From Paeniglutamicibacter psychrophenolicus (GTDB lineage: Bacteria; Actinomycetota; Actinomycetes; Actinomycetales; Micrococcaceae), in assembly GCF_017876575.1 (NCBI RefSeq), contig NZ_JAGIOE010000001.1, positions 4,444,443 through 4,508,442 of the forward strand: DNA of 64,000 nt, given 5' to 3'. The translations under genes and the position numbers were made by a program. Below the pieces are notes generated by a model. That model did no database searches. It saw only the letters and a program-made list of their open reading frames with translations, and was not told where the DNA came from. Position 1 is the first letter of the stretch; each line of letters opens with the position of its first letter. This document shows positions 16,627-28,057 of the stretch, in pieces.

Positions 16627-18183
16627 GTGCCCACTAAGCTGGTGCGCACCATGGAATACAGGAACACGACACACCTCAGCGGCGGACGGGACCGGGCCAT
16701 CGCCGAGGAATCGCGGCCCGGCGAAGACGAATTCCGTGTCGACATCGAACGCATCCGCTTCTCCCCCTATTTCTCCCGGCTCTCGGCGGTCACCCAGGTG
16801 ATTCCGCAGGCAGGCACCGGAACCGTGGTGCACAACCGGCTCACCCACTCGCTGAAGGTCTCCGCCGTGGCCCGCTCCATCGCCATCGGGCTGCGCAACG
16901 CCGACGAACCCACGCAAAGGCTCGTGGAGACACTCGGCGGCTGCGACCCGGTCGTGGTGCAGGCCGCGGCTGCGGCCCACGACCTGGGCCACCCGCCCTT
17001 CGGCCACCTGGGCGAACAGGAACTGGACCGGGCCGCCCGCCAGATCCTCGGGCTGCCCGACGGGTTCGAGGGCAACGCCCAGTCCTTCCGCATCCTCACC
17101 GCGCTGGACAGCTGCGACGCTTCCGCACGCGGGCTGAACCTGACCCGGGCCGTGCGGGCCGCGGTGCTGAAGTACCCGTGGACCCGCAACGAGTGGCGCT
17201 CGTTGCCTTCCCGTCCCCCGGAACTATTGCCGCGCGGAGTGGGTGCCGGTGGCGGCAGCCCGGCGGCGAAATACTCCGCCTACGACATCGAGGCGGCCGA
17301 GATGCGCGATGTGCTCTCGGTCTTCCCGCAGATCGCCGACCACCAGCAGACCCTGGAATGCTCGGTCATGGACATCGCCGACGACATCGCCTACGCGGTG
17401 CACGACCTGGACGACTTCTACCGTGCCGGGGTGCTGCAGTACTCGCTGGTGTCCGCGGAGCTGCGGCGCTGGCTCGATTCCGGTTCCGCGCTGTCCGCCG
17501 TGCATGCGCGCGATCTCGACCTGCGCATCCCCGGCCACGCGCTGGAGCGCACCTGGCGGAAGGTGTTGGCCAAGGACCCGTGGATCGCCAACGCCGAGGC
17601 CTTCCGCGCCTCCGTGGAACGCGTGGGCCACGACCTGGTCGAGGGCCTGCTCGCCCTGCCCTACGACGGCGGCCTTGATGCCGACCGTGCCGTCACCGCC
17701 TTCACACGGCGCTGGATCAACCGGCTCCAGGCCTCCATCGCGGTGGAAAAGGACCCGGTGGTCCGCAGCGGGCACGTGCGGCTGGCCGACGAGGCCTGGC
17801 ACGACGTGGTGGTGCTCAAGTTCGTGCACGAGCGCTTCGTGCTCGAGCGCTCCGACCTGGCGCTGTACCAGCGCGGGCAGACCCGCATCATCAGCTCGCT
17901 GGCCGAGGGGCTGGCTGCGTGGCTGGATGACCCGCAGGACGCCGCCCGGGCCCCGCGCCGGCTGCTGGACTCCGTCGAGGCCGCCACCGGCGAGTACCGG
18001 CGGCTGCATGCCGAGTCCCCCAGGCTTTTTGCCGAGGCCTCGCGCGGGGAGATCGAGCGGCTGGGCCGGGCCCGGGCCATCGTCGACTACATTGCCTCGT
18101 TCACCGACGCGCAGGCTGCCTCCGTCAATGCCCTGCTCACCGGGACCTCCGAGGGCATCTGGGAAGTGGGACGCGGGCTGTAG
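16627..18183 (+). CDS. dgt: Deoxyguanosinetriphosphate triphosphohydrolase-like protein
   Basis: A 518-residue HD-domain enzyme that cleaves dNTPs to deoxynucleosides and triphosphate, limiting dNTP pools. The metal ligands lie in RLTHSLKV (His), AAAAHDLGHPPFGH (the HD pair and catalytic His) and CSVMDIADDIAYAVHDLDD (Asp). The length fits actinobacterial Dgt. The start is uncertain: GTG 16627, or ATG 16651 (MEYRNTTHLSGG); neither has a good ribosome site. It is flanked by a toxin-antitoxin pair upstream and a convergent ATPase gene 3 bp downstream. Confidence 0.93.
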   Translation: MPTKLVRTMEYRNTTHLSGGRDRAIAEESRPGEDEFRVDIERIRFSPYFSRLSAVTQVIPQAGTGTVVHNRLTHSLKVSAVARSIAIGLRNADEPTQRLVETLGGCDPVVVQAAAAAHDLGHPPFGHLGEQELDRAARQILGLPDGFEGNAQSFRILTALDSCDASARGLNLTRAVRAAVLKYPWTRNEWRSLPSRPPELLPRGVGAGGGSPAAKYSAYDIEAAEMRDVLSVFPQIADHQQTLECSVMDIADDIAYAVHDLDDFYRAGVLQYSLVSAELRRWLDSGSALSAVHARDLDLRIPGHALERTWRKVLAKDPWIANAEAFRASVERVGHDLVEGLLALPYDGGLDADRAVTAFTRRWINRLQASIAVEKDPVVRSGHVRLADEAWHDVVVLKFVHERFVLERSDLALYQRGQTRIISSLAEGLAAWLDDPQDAARAPRRLLDSVEAATGEYRRLHAESPRLFAEASRGEIERLGRARAIVDYIASFTDAQAASVNALLTGTSEGIWEVGRGL

Positions 18184-18186
18184 GCA

Positions 18187-18717
18187 CTATGCCTGCGTCA
18201 CGGCGAGGCGTCCGGCGATGGTGCGGGCGGCTTCCCCGGCATCCATGGCGGTCGTGTCCACGACGTGGGAGAGCGAACTCAGCCAGGAGCGGTTTTCCAG
18301 GTAGCTTTCCACGTGGTCCAGGCGCCATTGGCGCGCACCGGTTTCGATGGTGTCGGTCTCGATCCGCCGCACCAACTCGTCTTTCCGGACATCGAGCAGG
18401 ACGTGGTGGTGCTCGATGCCGCGGTGCGACAGGCCGTCCAGGATCTCGGTGAGGTAGTTCCTGCGCATCACTGTCATGGGTGCCACCAGCACCCCGCCGT
18501 AGTGCTTGAGCATTTGGTCGGCAACCTGCGGGACCAGGGCCCGCCAAGCGGGCCAGTCCTGGAAATCCGGTACCGGTTCGCTGATGTAGTGGCGCAGCAT
18601 GAACCCGACGATCTCCGGGTCAAAGGTGCGCGCGCCGGGAATGAGTTCCACCAGTTCGTTCGCCGTGGTCGTCTTGCCGGAGCCGAACGCCCCGTTGAGC
18701 CAAATGATCTGTGCCAT
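18187..18717 (-). CDS. TmrB-like P-loop ATPase
   Basis: A 176-residue protein starting with the Walker A motif WLNGAFGSGKTTTANEL at residues about 4-20, then FDPEIVGF and FQDWPAWRALVPQ. It continues with VAPMTVMRRNYLTEI and ends with the basic lid VRRIETDTIETGARQWRL. This order matches the TmrB/AAA_33 family, whose Bacillus member gives tunicamycin resistance by binding the drug. Many relatives are simply small-molecule kinase-like proteins of unknown substrate. Start 18717 (MAQIIWLNG) fits the family better than ATG 18723. It is convergent with dgt. Confidence 0.75.
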   Translation of the reverse strand: MAQIIWLNGAFGSGKTTTANELVELIPGARTFDPEIVGFMLRHYISEPVPDFQDWPAWRALVPQVADQMLKHYGGVLVAPMTVMRRNYLTEILDGLSHRGIEHHHVLLDVRKDELVRRIETDTIETGARQWRLDHVESYLENRSWLSSLSHVVDTTAMDAGEAARTIAGRLAVTQA

Positions 18718-18801
18718 GGGCACGAGTATGCCCCGGAATCTCCAACGCGCTTGTCCGCAAAACGCCGACGGCGGGCAGCGGATGCGGGCCGAGGGCGGGG
18801 A

Positions 18802-20022
18802 TCAGGCGTCCCTGGGCCGGCGCGGCGAGGCGAGTGATTCCGCCACGAGTGCCGCGTCGAGGCCCACCCCGAACAGCAGCGCCGACCGGCGCACGCGCAT
18901 GAAGTGCACGCCGCAGAAGAACAGCCCGGGAACCGGACTCGTTCCTGCCTCGGTGATCGGAAAACCACTCTCGTCGCACACCGGGAAATCGATCCACCCG
19001 TAGTCCGGCCGGTAGCCCGCGGTGAAGATGACAACCCCGATGTCGTTGAGGTCCAGGTCCGTCACCGGATCGTAGCGGAACGCGTCCTCGATCGGAGTCC
19101 CGGGCACCTCGTACCCCTGCGCCGGCAGTTCGGCGGCCAGCAAGGCCCGCAACTCGGCCCAGCGCGCATCGCCAAAGGCCACCGACGCGCCCAGGTCATC
19201 CACGAATGACGCGCGGTGCCCGTCCACGTGCGCCAGGTGCCCCAGCAACACGACGCCAAGCCGTTGCAGCGTGCGGAAATCGAGGTCATGGCCACCGGCC
19301 GCGCCGGTGTTCTGCGGGTTCGCCAGCAATCGGGCCCCTGGCGAGGGCAGGGAGGCCAGCGGCAGGTCGAAGAAGCCGGTCCGCGACAGCCAGGTGACTA
19401 TGTCAATGCCGTCGAGCCACCTGGGCATCCGGGGCGCGCGGCCACAGGACAGGAACACCTCGCGCCCGGCAAGAAAGAGTTCCTCGGCAAGCTGGCAGCC
19501 GGTCTGCCCGCTTCCGATCACCAAGACCTTGCCCGGCGGGAGTTCGGCGGGGTTGCGATACTCGAGCGCATCGATCGCCGGCAGCCCGGGCGGCAACATG
19601 CCAACCGGTGGCCGGTGCGGCTTGCTGAACGATCCGGTGCACACCACGACGTTGTTCGCGTTGATCGGACCGAGGGAGGTGGCAAGCTCGAAACGCGATT
19701 CGGTCCCGGCCAGTAGCGAGTTGACGTTGATGCCTTCCCTCACCGGCACGTGCCATTTCGAGCGGTAGTCCTCCAGGTAGCCAACGATCTGGTCGCGCGG
19801 CACGTGGCCCTCGGGGTCAGCTCCGGAGTAAGGGGAACCTGGAAGGTCCATGGTCCAGTTGGGGGTCACCAGCGTGAAGCTGTCCCACCGCTCGCGCCAC
19901 GACTGCCCGACGCGCGAGCGCTCCAAGACCGCATGACCGATCCCGCGGATCCCGAGTTCACGACTGACCGCAAGTCCCGCCTGCCCGGCTCCGATCACGA
20001 CCGTATCAATTTTCTCCGGCAT
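18802..20022 (-). CDS. Flavin-containing monooxygenase / oxidoreductase
   Basis: A 406-residue FAD and NAD(P)H enzyme. The FAD dinucleotide motif VVIGAGQAGLAVSREL is at the N-terminus; a second Rossmann motif (VLVIGSGQTGCQLAEEL) in the middle binds NADPH. WRERWDSFTLVTPNW and the late VIFTAGYRPDYGWI are typical of CzcO-type monooxygenases. The substrate is unknown; relatives oxidise soft nucleophiles or ketones. The start 20022 (MPEKIDT) is where homology begins, with GGTGGAAACG upstream; the longer frame to 20148 is not protein-like. It is transcribed in the same direction as icd but separated from it by icd's terminator. Confidence 0.85.
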   Translation of the reverse strand: MPEKIDTVVIGAGQAGLAVSRELGIRGIGHAVLERSRVGQSWRERWDSFTLVTPNWTMDLPGSPYSGADPEGHVPRDQIVGYLEDYRSKWHVPVREGINVNSLLAGTESRFELATSLGPINANNVVVCTGSFSKPHRPPVGMLPPGLPAIDALEYRNPAELPPGKVLVIGSGQTGCQLAEELFLAGREVFLSCGRAPRMPRWLDGIDIVTWLSRTGFFDLPLASLPSPGARLLANPQNTGAAGGHDLDFRTLQRLGVVLLGHLAHVDGHRASFVDDLGASVAFGDARWAELRALLAAELPAQGYEVPGTPIEDAFRYDPVTDLDLNDIGVVIFTAGYRPDYGWIDFPVCDESGFPITEAGTSPVPGLFFCGVHFMRVRRSALLFGVGLDAALVAESLASPRRPRDA

Positions 20023-20153
20023 CGTTTCCACCCACTCACACCGTGCTTGCTTCAACGCCTGGGCCTTGGGTTCAATCTTGGCACCGCCACGGGTGCACGG
20101 CAAGAGCTCAACGGGCATGCCCGGGCCCGGATCCGGGGCCTTGGGCAAACGCC

Positions 20154-20205
20154 GACGGCGGGCCGCTTGCCTCCCCGGAAAGGGAAAAGCAGGCGACCCG
20201 CCGTC
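20154..20205 (-). terminator. Terminator of icd
   Basis: GACGGCGGG (20154-20162) is inverted at 20197-20205, with more pairing inside (GCTTGCCT/AGGCG). It lies about 20 bp beyond the icd stop on the minus strand. Confidence 0.7.
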
Positions 20206-20227
20206 ATGCGTTGAGTCAGGCGCGAAA

Positions 20228-22504
<2,277 letters not shown>

Positions 22505-22672
22505 TCAACGTCCCCAACTTACCCGATCTTCCGCCCGTAAACACTTTTTGTGGCAGGGATCCCGTTGCCCCGAGGCCCCTTTTCGCCGCGAATTGGCGGG
22601 GCAATCGTCGCCTCCGCGCCCGGCCGGCGTTAAGTTAACCCTTCGTAACTGAACAATGCGTTCGGCCCCCGC

Positions 22673-23260
22673 TCAGCCGGCCGGCTGGAAGAGTTGCCCC
22701 AGTTCCCGCGCGGCCTCGTCGAAGTGGTCCATCGGGTTCGAGGTGATTCCCGCCAACTCGTCACGGGCAAAGGACTGCCAGGCCACGCGCCACACTGCCG
22801 TGGCCACCTCGGCGAGAAGCATCGCCCGGGTCGGCGGAAGCTGGTCGAGTTCGATGAGGGAAGCGCCCAGCGCCTCGACCAGGTCTCGTTCCTGCCGGGC
22901 CACGAAGCGCATCAGCTCCGGTTCCTTGACCAACAGGCGCGTGATCCTCCGGAAGACACCGCTCGCGACTTCAAAGGCAAAGTTTTCCCGGAAGGTTTCC
23001 ACCAGGTCGGCCAGGATCCCGGCGGCGTCCACCCCGGCTGGCTTGACCTCCGTCATCGAGGCGACCAGCCCGGTCTGGGCCGGCATCAGCGCGTCTTCCT
23101 TGGAGGCGTAGTAGCGGAAGACGGTGCGCTCGGAAATCCCCACGCGGGAGGCGATGTGGCTAATGGTCGTGGCGGCCAGCCCCTGCGCTTCGACCAGGTC
23201 CAGGGCTGCATCCCGGATGTCGCGGAACATCTGCGCGCGGTGTCTTTCACGGATTCCCAC
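22673..23260 (-). CDS. TetR-family repressor
   Basis: About 195 residues. The N-terminal TetR helix-turn-helix reads AAGLAATTISHIASRVGIS-like (GLAATTISHIASRVGISERTVFRYY in two parts) with the hallmark TVFRYY-K-DAL. The rest is a helical ligand-binding domain. The chosen start is GTG 23260 (GIRERHRAQMFRDIRDAAL), with AGGAAAG upstream; the frame extends to 23335 without clear support. It is divergent from a DHA2 efflux gene and a perfect palindrome lies between them, so it probably represses that pump until an inducer binds. Confidence 0.85.
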   Translation of the reverse strand: MGIRERHRAQMFRDIRDAALDLVEAQGLAATTISHIASRVGISERTVFRYYASKEDALMPAQTGLVASMTEVKPAGVDAAGILADLVETFRENFAFEVASGVFRRITRLLVKEPELMRFVARQERDLVEALGASLIELDQLPPTRAMLLAEVATAVWRVAWQSFARDELAGITSNPMDHFDEAARELGQLFQPAG

Positions 23261-23363
23261 GTTTGGCTCTTTCCTGCTGGCTGGAGGTTTCCCCGTCGCC
23301 GGGGCAGGGAACCACCAGTCTATATTTTCGGTCACACTTCGTTCCGCTTCGCTTACGAAAACA

Positions 23364-23378
23364 TGTCACACTGTGACA
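23364..23378. promoter_or_regulatory. TetR-type operator for the efflux pump
   Basis: TGTCACACTGTGACA is a perfect 15-bp palindrome (7+1+7) in the gap between the divergent repressor and the efflux gene, 39 bp before the pump's ATG. Its size and symmetry fit a TetR-family operator. Confidence 0.75.
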
Positions 23379-23416
23379 CTATTTGGTGTTCCAGTTCCCA
23401 CCGAAGAGGTTTTCCC

Positions 23417-24877
23417 ATGCCCAGCCCCCTGTCCGAGACGATCCCTGCGCCGGCCGTCCAACCCCGGCCGGAACCGCCCGCCCTGCCAACGAGGCAGCTC
23501 ACCGGCATCATCGGGGCCCTGGCCCTGGCCGCGTTCCTGATGATCCTGAACGAAACGGTGCTCAGCGTCGCACTGCCGGCCATCATGGCTGACCTGTCCG
23601 TCTCCGCGGCCGCCGGGCAGTGGTTGACCACCGGGTTCCTGCTGACCATGTCGGTGGTCATCCCGACCACCGGCTTCCTGCTGCAGCGTTTCAGCACGCG
23701 GGCCCTGTTCATCTTTGCCCTGTCCAGCTTCATCGTCGGCACGGCCATCGCCATCGTTGCCCCGAGCTTCGCGGTGCTGCTGGTGGCCCGCATCATCCAG
23801 GCGGTGGGCACCGCCATCGTGCTGCCGCTGCTGATGACCACCACGCTGCAGCTGGTTCCCGTGCACAAGCGCGGAGCCGTCATGGGACTGAACTCGATCG
23901 TGATCTCCGTGGGCCCGGCCGTGGGCCCCACGGTTTCCGGCGCCATCGTCAACTCCTTCAGCTGGCATTACATCTTCATCCTCATGGCCCCGCTGGCCGT
24001 GGTCATCCTGGTGCTGGGCATCGTTTTCATCAAGCTCCCGTCAACGGCCCGCAAGCTCCCGGTCGATGCCCTCTCCGTCGTGCTCTCCGCCATCGCCTTC
24101 GGCCTGCTGGTTTACGGCATCTCCACCCTTGAGCATGCCGCCGAGAACCCGGTGCTGGCCATCGCCTGCTTCGTCGTCGGCCTGGTGTCCCTGGCCCTGT
24201 TCATCACCCGCCAGCTCCGCCTCACCCGCGACGGCAGGGAACTGCTGAACCTGACCCCGTTCAAGTCCCGTACCTTCACCTTCTCGGTTCTGCTGATCAT
24301 GATCGCCTTCGGCACGCTGCTGGGCACCATCGTGATGCTGCCGATCATCCTCGAATCCGGCGCGGGCATCGGCACGCTGGCCATCGGGATGATGTTGCTG
24401 CCCGGCGGTCTGGCCCAGGCCGTTGTCGCACCGATCTTCGGACGCATCCACGACCGATTCGGTCCCCGCCCGGTCGTGATTCCGGGTGCGGCAATGCTGG
24501 CACTTGGCCAGTGGCTCTACGTGAGCGTGGATTCGGACACCGCACTGTGGGTGTTCATGCTCAACCACATCATCTTCTCCATCGGCCTGGCCCTGCTGAT
24601 GACCGGACTGATGACCTCGGCCATGGCCAGCCTCGAGCCCCGCCTGTACGGCCATGGCTCGGCCATCTTCAACACCGGCCAGCAGCTCGGCGGCGCCATC
24701 GGCACCACCGTCTTCATCACCGTCATGTCACTGCTTTCCACGGCAAGGCTTGAAGCGGGGTCCGACCTGGCCCACGCACTGTTCTCCGGAGCCCACGTGG
24801 CCTTCATCGTTGGTGCCGTCCTGGCGACCATCGGCCTGGCCATTTCGTTCTTCGTCACGGTCGACAAGCGGCGCTGA
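23417..24877 (+). CDS. DHA2-family (EmrB/QacA-type) multidrug efflux MFS transporter
   Basis: A 486-residue proton-driven exporter with about 14 hydrophobic segments. Motif A variants are present, along with the DHA2 features LNETVLSVALPAIMADL in segment 1 and WLTTGFLLTMSVVIPTTG in segment 2. GAVMGLNSIVISVGPAVGPTVSGAI matches motif C of drug exporters. The start MPSPLSE at 23417 follows GAAGAGG; an upstream in-frame extension overlaps the divergent repressor and is rejected. The pairing with a TetR repressor and a palindromic operator indicates inducible efflux of a toxic compound. Confidence 0.92.
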   Translation: MPSPLSETIPAPAVQPRPEPPALPTRQLTGIIGALALAAFLMILNETVLSVALPAIMADLSVSAAAGQWLTTGFLLTMSVVIPTTGFLLQRFSTRALFIFALSSFIVGTAIAIVAPSFAVLLVARIIQAVGTAIVLPLLMTTTLQLVPVHKRGAVMGLNSIVISVGPAVGPTVSGAIVNSFSWHYIFILMAPLAVVILVLGIVFIKLPSTARKLPVDALSVVLSAIAFGLLVYGISTLEHAAENPVLAIACFVVGLVSLALFITRQLRLTRDGRELLNLTPFKSRTFTFSVLLIMIAFGTLLGTIVMLPIILESGAGIGTLAIGMMLLPGGLAQAVVAPIFGRIHDRFGPRPVVIPGAAMLALGQWLYVSVDSDTALWVFMLNHIIFSIGLALLMTGLMTSAMASLEPRLYGHGSAIFNTGQQLGGAIGTTVFITVMSLLSTARLEAGSDLAHALFSGAHVAFIVGAVLATIGLAISFFVTVDKRR

Positions 24878-25036
24878 GGGAACGGTCCCTGACGCGAACG
24901 AAGCCAACTTCGCCCGGGGAACCGTGTACAGGACAGCTCATTGCTGCTTGTGGGTCATTGCCCTGGGGTGTGAATTCGGAGTCGTGGCAAATGCGTTGGC
25001 ATGGCCTGTTTGCGCCTCCGGGAGCAAACCAGAACC

Positions 25037-25306
25037 ATGACTGAAACTTCCAGCTCCATGGGCGTTGCCGAGCCACGTGCCGGCCTCTCCGACGCCATGA
25101 GCCGGGCCGCCTTTGGCCATGAACGCATCGTCATCACCCATCGCGGCAAAATCGCAGCCGTTCTCATCGGACCGGAGGACCAGGAAAGCCTGGAACAGCT
25201 GGATGACCGGCAGGACCTTGTTGCCCTTCGCCAAGCCCGCGAGGAGGACGACGGTGAAAGGATCGGCCTGGACGAAGTCCTGGCCGCGAATGGCATGACC
25301 CGTTGA
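25037..25306 (+). CDS. Phd/YefM-family antitoxin
   Basis: An 89-residue protein with the Phd pattern: an N-terminal strand and helix (LSDAMSRAAFGHERIVITHRG), KIAAVLIGPEDQESLEQL and an acidic C-terminal tail (AREEDDGERIGLDEVLAANG) that would wrap the toxin. The start at 25037 matches the family length; GGGAG lies a little far upstream. It overlaps by a few bases a RelE-type toxin gene that is broken by a stop codon and truncated. The antitoxin itself is intact and may persist as an orphan repressor. Confidence 0.8.
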   Translation: MTETSSSMGVAEPRAGLSDAMSRAAFGHERIVITHRGKIAAVLIGPEDQESLEQLDDRQDLVALRQAREEDDGERIGLDEVLAANGMTR

Positions 25307-25470
25307 GTCGCTTCACCGTAAGCTTCACCCCTGTTGCCCTCAAAGAGCCAAGCAAGCTCGACAAACCGCTCCGACAACGCCTCCTGAACACGATCGCTTG
25401 ACTGGAGGAGAAGCCGAGGCCCGATGGCACACTTCGCGCCAAGCGGCAACGACGGTCAAAAATCAAAAAA
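25303..25470 (+). pseudogene. RelE/ParE-type toxin, interrupted and truncated
   Basis: From TTG 25303, overlapping the antitoxin stop, the frame reads SRFTVSFTPVALKEPSKLDK, then PLRQRLLNTIA, a TGA at 25399-25401, then LEEKPRPDGTLRAKRQRR. The halves match the start of RelE-like toxins (a TP.A...L.KLDK..R.R.L..I..L.E.PRP.G pattern). The rest, including the catalytic C-terminal strands, is missing: the frame runs into the purH terminator. The toxin is therefore dead by a nonsense mutation and a 3' deletion. Confidence 0.75.
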
Positions 25471-25513
25471 GCTGCCGCCGGCATTCCCCGCGAGGGGAAA
25501 CGCCGGCGGCAGC
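25465..25513 (-). terminator. Rho-independent terminator of purH
   Basis: GCTGCCGCCGGC (25471-25482) and GCCGGCGGCAGC (25502-25513) form a perfect 12-bp stem. On the minus strand it is followed by TTTTTTGATTTTTG. This is the most canonical U-tract terminator in the window. Confidence 0.93.
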
Positions 25514-25543
25514 CTTGTCACTGGCTGGCCAGTGGAGCTTTTC

Positions 25544-27214
25544 CTAGTGGAAGAAGTGGCGTGCACCGGTGAAGTACATGGTGATGCCTGCCGCGTTGGC
25601 AGCGGCAATGACTTCCTCGTCGCGAACCGAGCCGCCGGGCTGGACCACGGCGCGCACACCGGCATCCAGCAGGATCTGCAGGCCGTCGGCGAACGGGAAG
25701 AACGCGTCCGAGGCGGCAACCGCGCCGCGGGCGCGCTGCTCGGAGACGGCATCGCCGGTTCCCGAGGCGCCGCCTGCGGCGTCCACCTTGGACTCGATGA
25801 CCACACCCAGGGTGTTGGCGCGCTCCACGGCAAGCTTGCAGGAATCCACGCGGTTGACCTGGCCCATGCCGATGCCCACGGCTGCGCCGTTGTTGGCCAG
25901 CAGGATGGCGTTGGACTTCGCGGCACGCACCGCGGTCCAGGCGAAGGCCAAATCGGCCATGGTCTTCTCGTCGGCTGCCGCGCCGGCTGCCAGGGTCCAG
26001 TTCGCCGGGTTGTCGCCGTCGGCGTCGACCTTGTCGCTGAGCTGGACCAGCACGCCGCCGGAGACCTGGCGGATTTCGGCCGGGTAGCGGCCGTAGCCCT
26101 CGGGCAGGGCCAGCAGGCGGATGTTCTTCTTCGCCGAGAGGATGGCCACGGCTTCGGCCTCGAAGGCCGGGGCGATGACCACCTCGGTGAAGATGTCCTT
26201 GACGGCATTGGCCATGGCCACGGTCACGGTGCGGTTCGCGGCAATGACGCCACCGAAGGCCGAGAGCGGGTCGGTGGCGTGGGCCTTGGCGTGTGCGTCG
26301 GCGATCGGGTCCACGGCATCCGGGGAAGCCACTGCGACGCCGCACGGGTTGGCGTGCTTGATCACCGCGACGGCCGGGACGTCGAAGTCGAAGGCTGCGC
26401 GCAGCGCGGCGTCGGCGTCGACGTAGTTGTTGTAGCTCATGGCCTTGCCGTGCAGCTGGTCGGCCTGGGCGATGCCGGCCGGGGCGGCCTTGTCCACGTA
26501 GAGGGCCGCCTGCTGGTGCGGGTTTTCGCCGTAGCGCAGGACCTCGGAGCGTTCCAGGGCCAGGCCCGAGTACGCGGGCCAGTCAATGACCCCGTCGCCG
26601 TCCTCGTCCAGGAACTGGGCCGCGGTCCAGGAAGCAACCGCCGTGTCGTAGGCGGCGGTGTGTGCGAAGGCCTTGGCGGCCAGGCGCTGGCGGGACTTCA
26701 AATCGAAGCCGCCGGAGGCTGCCGCGGCGATGACCTCGGTGTAGGAGGCCGGGTCAACCACGATGGACACCGCGGCGTGGTTCTTGGCCGCCGAGCGGAC
26801 CATGGCCGGTCCGCCGATGTCGATCTGCTCGACCACGGCGTCGTTCGCGGCGCCGGAACGCACGGTCTCGACGAACGGGTAGAGGTTCACCACGACGAGG
26901 TCGAAGGCCTCGATCTTCATGTCGGCCAGGGTCTGCATGTGGGCCGGGACGCGGCGGTCGGCCAGGATGCCGCCGTGCACGCGCGGGTGCAGGGTCTTGA
27001 CGCGGCCGTCAAGCATCTCCGGGGAACCGGTGACTTCCTCGACCTCGGTGACCGGGATGCCCGCGGCGGCAATGCGCTTGGCGGTGGAACCGGTGGAGAC
27101 CAGGGCGACGCCTGCTGCGTGCAGGCCCGCAGCCAGTTCCTCCAGTCCGCTCTTGTCGTAGACGGAAATCAGGGCCCGGCGAATCGGGACGAGATCAAGG
27201 ACGGTCTGGCTCAC
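25544..27214 (-). CDS. purH: Bifunctional AICAR transformylase / IMP cyclohydrolase
   Basis: A 556-residue enzyme performing the last two steps of IMP synthesis. The N-terminal cyclohydrolase domain (about 1-200) has [25 protein letters not shown] and [17 protein letters not shown]. The C-terminal transformylase has [27 protein letters not shown] and [13 protein letters not shown]. The start is GTG 27214 with GGGAG upstream. In mycobacteria purN lies immediately upstream; here purN is 14 kb away on the same strand, with unrelated genes between. It is followed by a strong terminator. Confidence 0.96.
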   Translation of the reverse strand: MSQTVLDLVPIRRALISVYDKSGLEELAAGLHAAGVALVSTGSTAKRIAAAGIPVTEVEEVTGSPEMLDGRVKTLHPRVHGGILADRRVPAHMQTLADMKIEAFDLVVVNLYPFVETVRSGAANDAVVEQIDIGGPAMVRSAAKNHAAVSIVVDPASYTEVIAAAASGGFDLKSRQRLAAKAFAHTAAYDTAVASWTAAQFLDEDGDGVIDWPAYSGLALERSEVLRYGENPHQQAALYVDKAAPAGIAQADQLHGKAMSYNNYVDADAALRAAFDFDVPAVAVIKHANPCGVAVASPDAVDPIADAHAKAHATDPLSAFGGVIAANRTVTVAMANAVKDIFTEVVIAPAFEAEAVAILSAKKNIRLLALPEGYGRYPAEIRQVSGGVLVQLSDKVDADGDNPANWTLAAGAAADEKTMADLAFAWTAVRAAKSNAILLANNGAAVGIGMGQVNRVDSCKLAVERANTLGVVIESKVDAAGGASGTGDAVSEQRARGAVAASDAFFPFADGLQILLDAGVRAVVQPGGSVRDEEVIAAANAAGITMYFTGARHFFH

Positions 27215-27304
27215 AAAAGTCTCCCAGGGTGCGGAATTGAGGGGGGTGCACTGCCCATCTTATCCCGCACCGTTGGGAGCGACCTTTTCCGTGTGGTGCG
27301 GGAG

Positions 27305-27841
27305 TTACTTGACCAATTCCCCCGCGGGCGTTGCCACGTACCAAACGTCCTTGAGTCCCTGGCCCTTGACATCCCCGGGTTTGGTGTCCTGGGCGAAGTA
27401 GTACAGCGGCATGCCATTGAGCGTGAGCTGCTTGGCGCCGTCGGGGCTGGTGATGGTTCCAACCTTGCCGGTCACCCCTTCCACCGTCGGGGTGGCGTTG
27501 GTGGTGGTGGCGATCGGCCAGGCATCGAGGCAGTCAGCGGTGCAGGCACTGGTGGTGGTGTCCTTGGCGTCCTTGGTGAAGAAGTACAGCGTCATGCCCT
27601 TGGAATCGACAACGATGTTTCCCAAGGAGGTCGATGCGGTCTTCAGGTCCGTCGCTGCAGCAGCGGGGCTCGAGGCCGGGGCACTGGATGTCGGTGCCGC
27701 GTATCCGTCTCCACCTGCGGCGGAGGTGGCGGCGGGGCTTTGCGCCGGGGTGGTGCTGTTGCCGCAGCCGGCCAGCAGCAGGGCAGCACCCAGGAGCACC
27801 GCGGCGGTGGAAGCGAATTTCGGGTGGTTCTTCCGGATCAT
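27305..27841 (-). CDS. Secreted lipoprotein with two Lipoprotein_15 (COG4315) repeats
   Basis: A 178-residue lipoprotein. The signal peptide ends in the lipobox LLAGC (Cys about 25), followed by a Ser/Ala/Pro-rich linker and two copies of the repeat found in this family: LGNIVVDSKGMTLYFFTKD...C..DCLDAWP and ITSPDGAKQLTLNGMPLYYFAQD. The function of this domain is not established; members are often controlled by ECF sigma factors and linked to electron transfer or envelope stress. AGGA precedes the ATG at 27841. An ECF-type promoter (TGAACC-N16-CGTCTT) lies 110 bp upstream, identical in spacing to that of the divergent sigma gene. Confidence 0.88.
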   Translation of the reverse strand: MIRKNHPKFASTAAVLLGAALLLAGCGNSTTPAQSPAATSAAGGDGYAAPTSSAPASSPAAAATDLKTASTSLGNIVVDSKGMTLYFFTKDAKDTTTSACTADCLDAWPIATTTNATPTVEGVTGKVGTITSPDGAKQLTLNGMPLYYFAQDTKPGDVKGQGLKDVWYVATPAGELVK

Positions 27842-27949
27842 GATGCAATTCCTAACACTTTGGGGGCGAAACGTGGGCCCCGGTGGTCTTCGGGGCCAGG
27901 GATCCCCCGGGGCACCAAACCGGTGCATCCGGGAAACCTCTCACCGGCT

Positions 27950-27977
27950 AAGACGCACCAAAGCGCAAGAGGGTTCA
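27950..27977 (-). promoter_or_regulatory. ECF promoter of the lipoprotein gene
   Basis: On the minus strand: TGAACC (complement of 27972-27977), 16-bp spacer, CGTCTT (complement of 27950-27955). It matches my recollection of the mycobacterial SigL consensus (TGAACC-N16-CGT) and mirrors the promoter in front of the divergent sigma gene. Confidence 0.75.
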
Positions 27978-28016
27978 TGGTGTTGCAGACTTTTCTGCGC
28001 ATACTTGGAGGGTGCT

Positions 28017-28044
28017 TGAACCTTTTGCCGTCCCGATGCGTCTG
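28017..28044 (+). promoter_or_regulatory. ECF promoter of the sigma gene (autoregulation)
   Basis: TGAACC (28017-28022), 16-bp spacer, CGTCTG (28039-28044). Transcription would begin near 28051, so the sigma protein should start at ATG 28058 rather than at 28046. Confidence 0.75.
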
Positions 28045-28057
28045 AATGGGTGAACCC

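Noticed and set aside
25424-28045. 873-codon open frame antisense to purH and the lipoprotein gene
   Set aside because: Shadow frame crossing a terminator and a promoter region.
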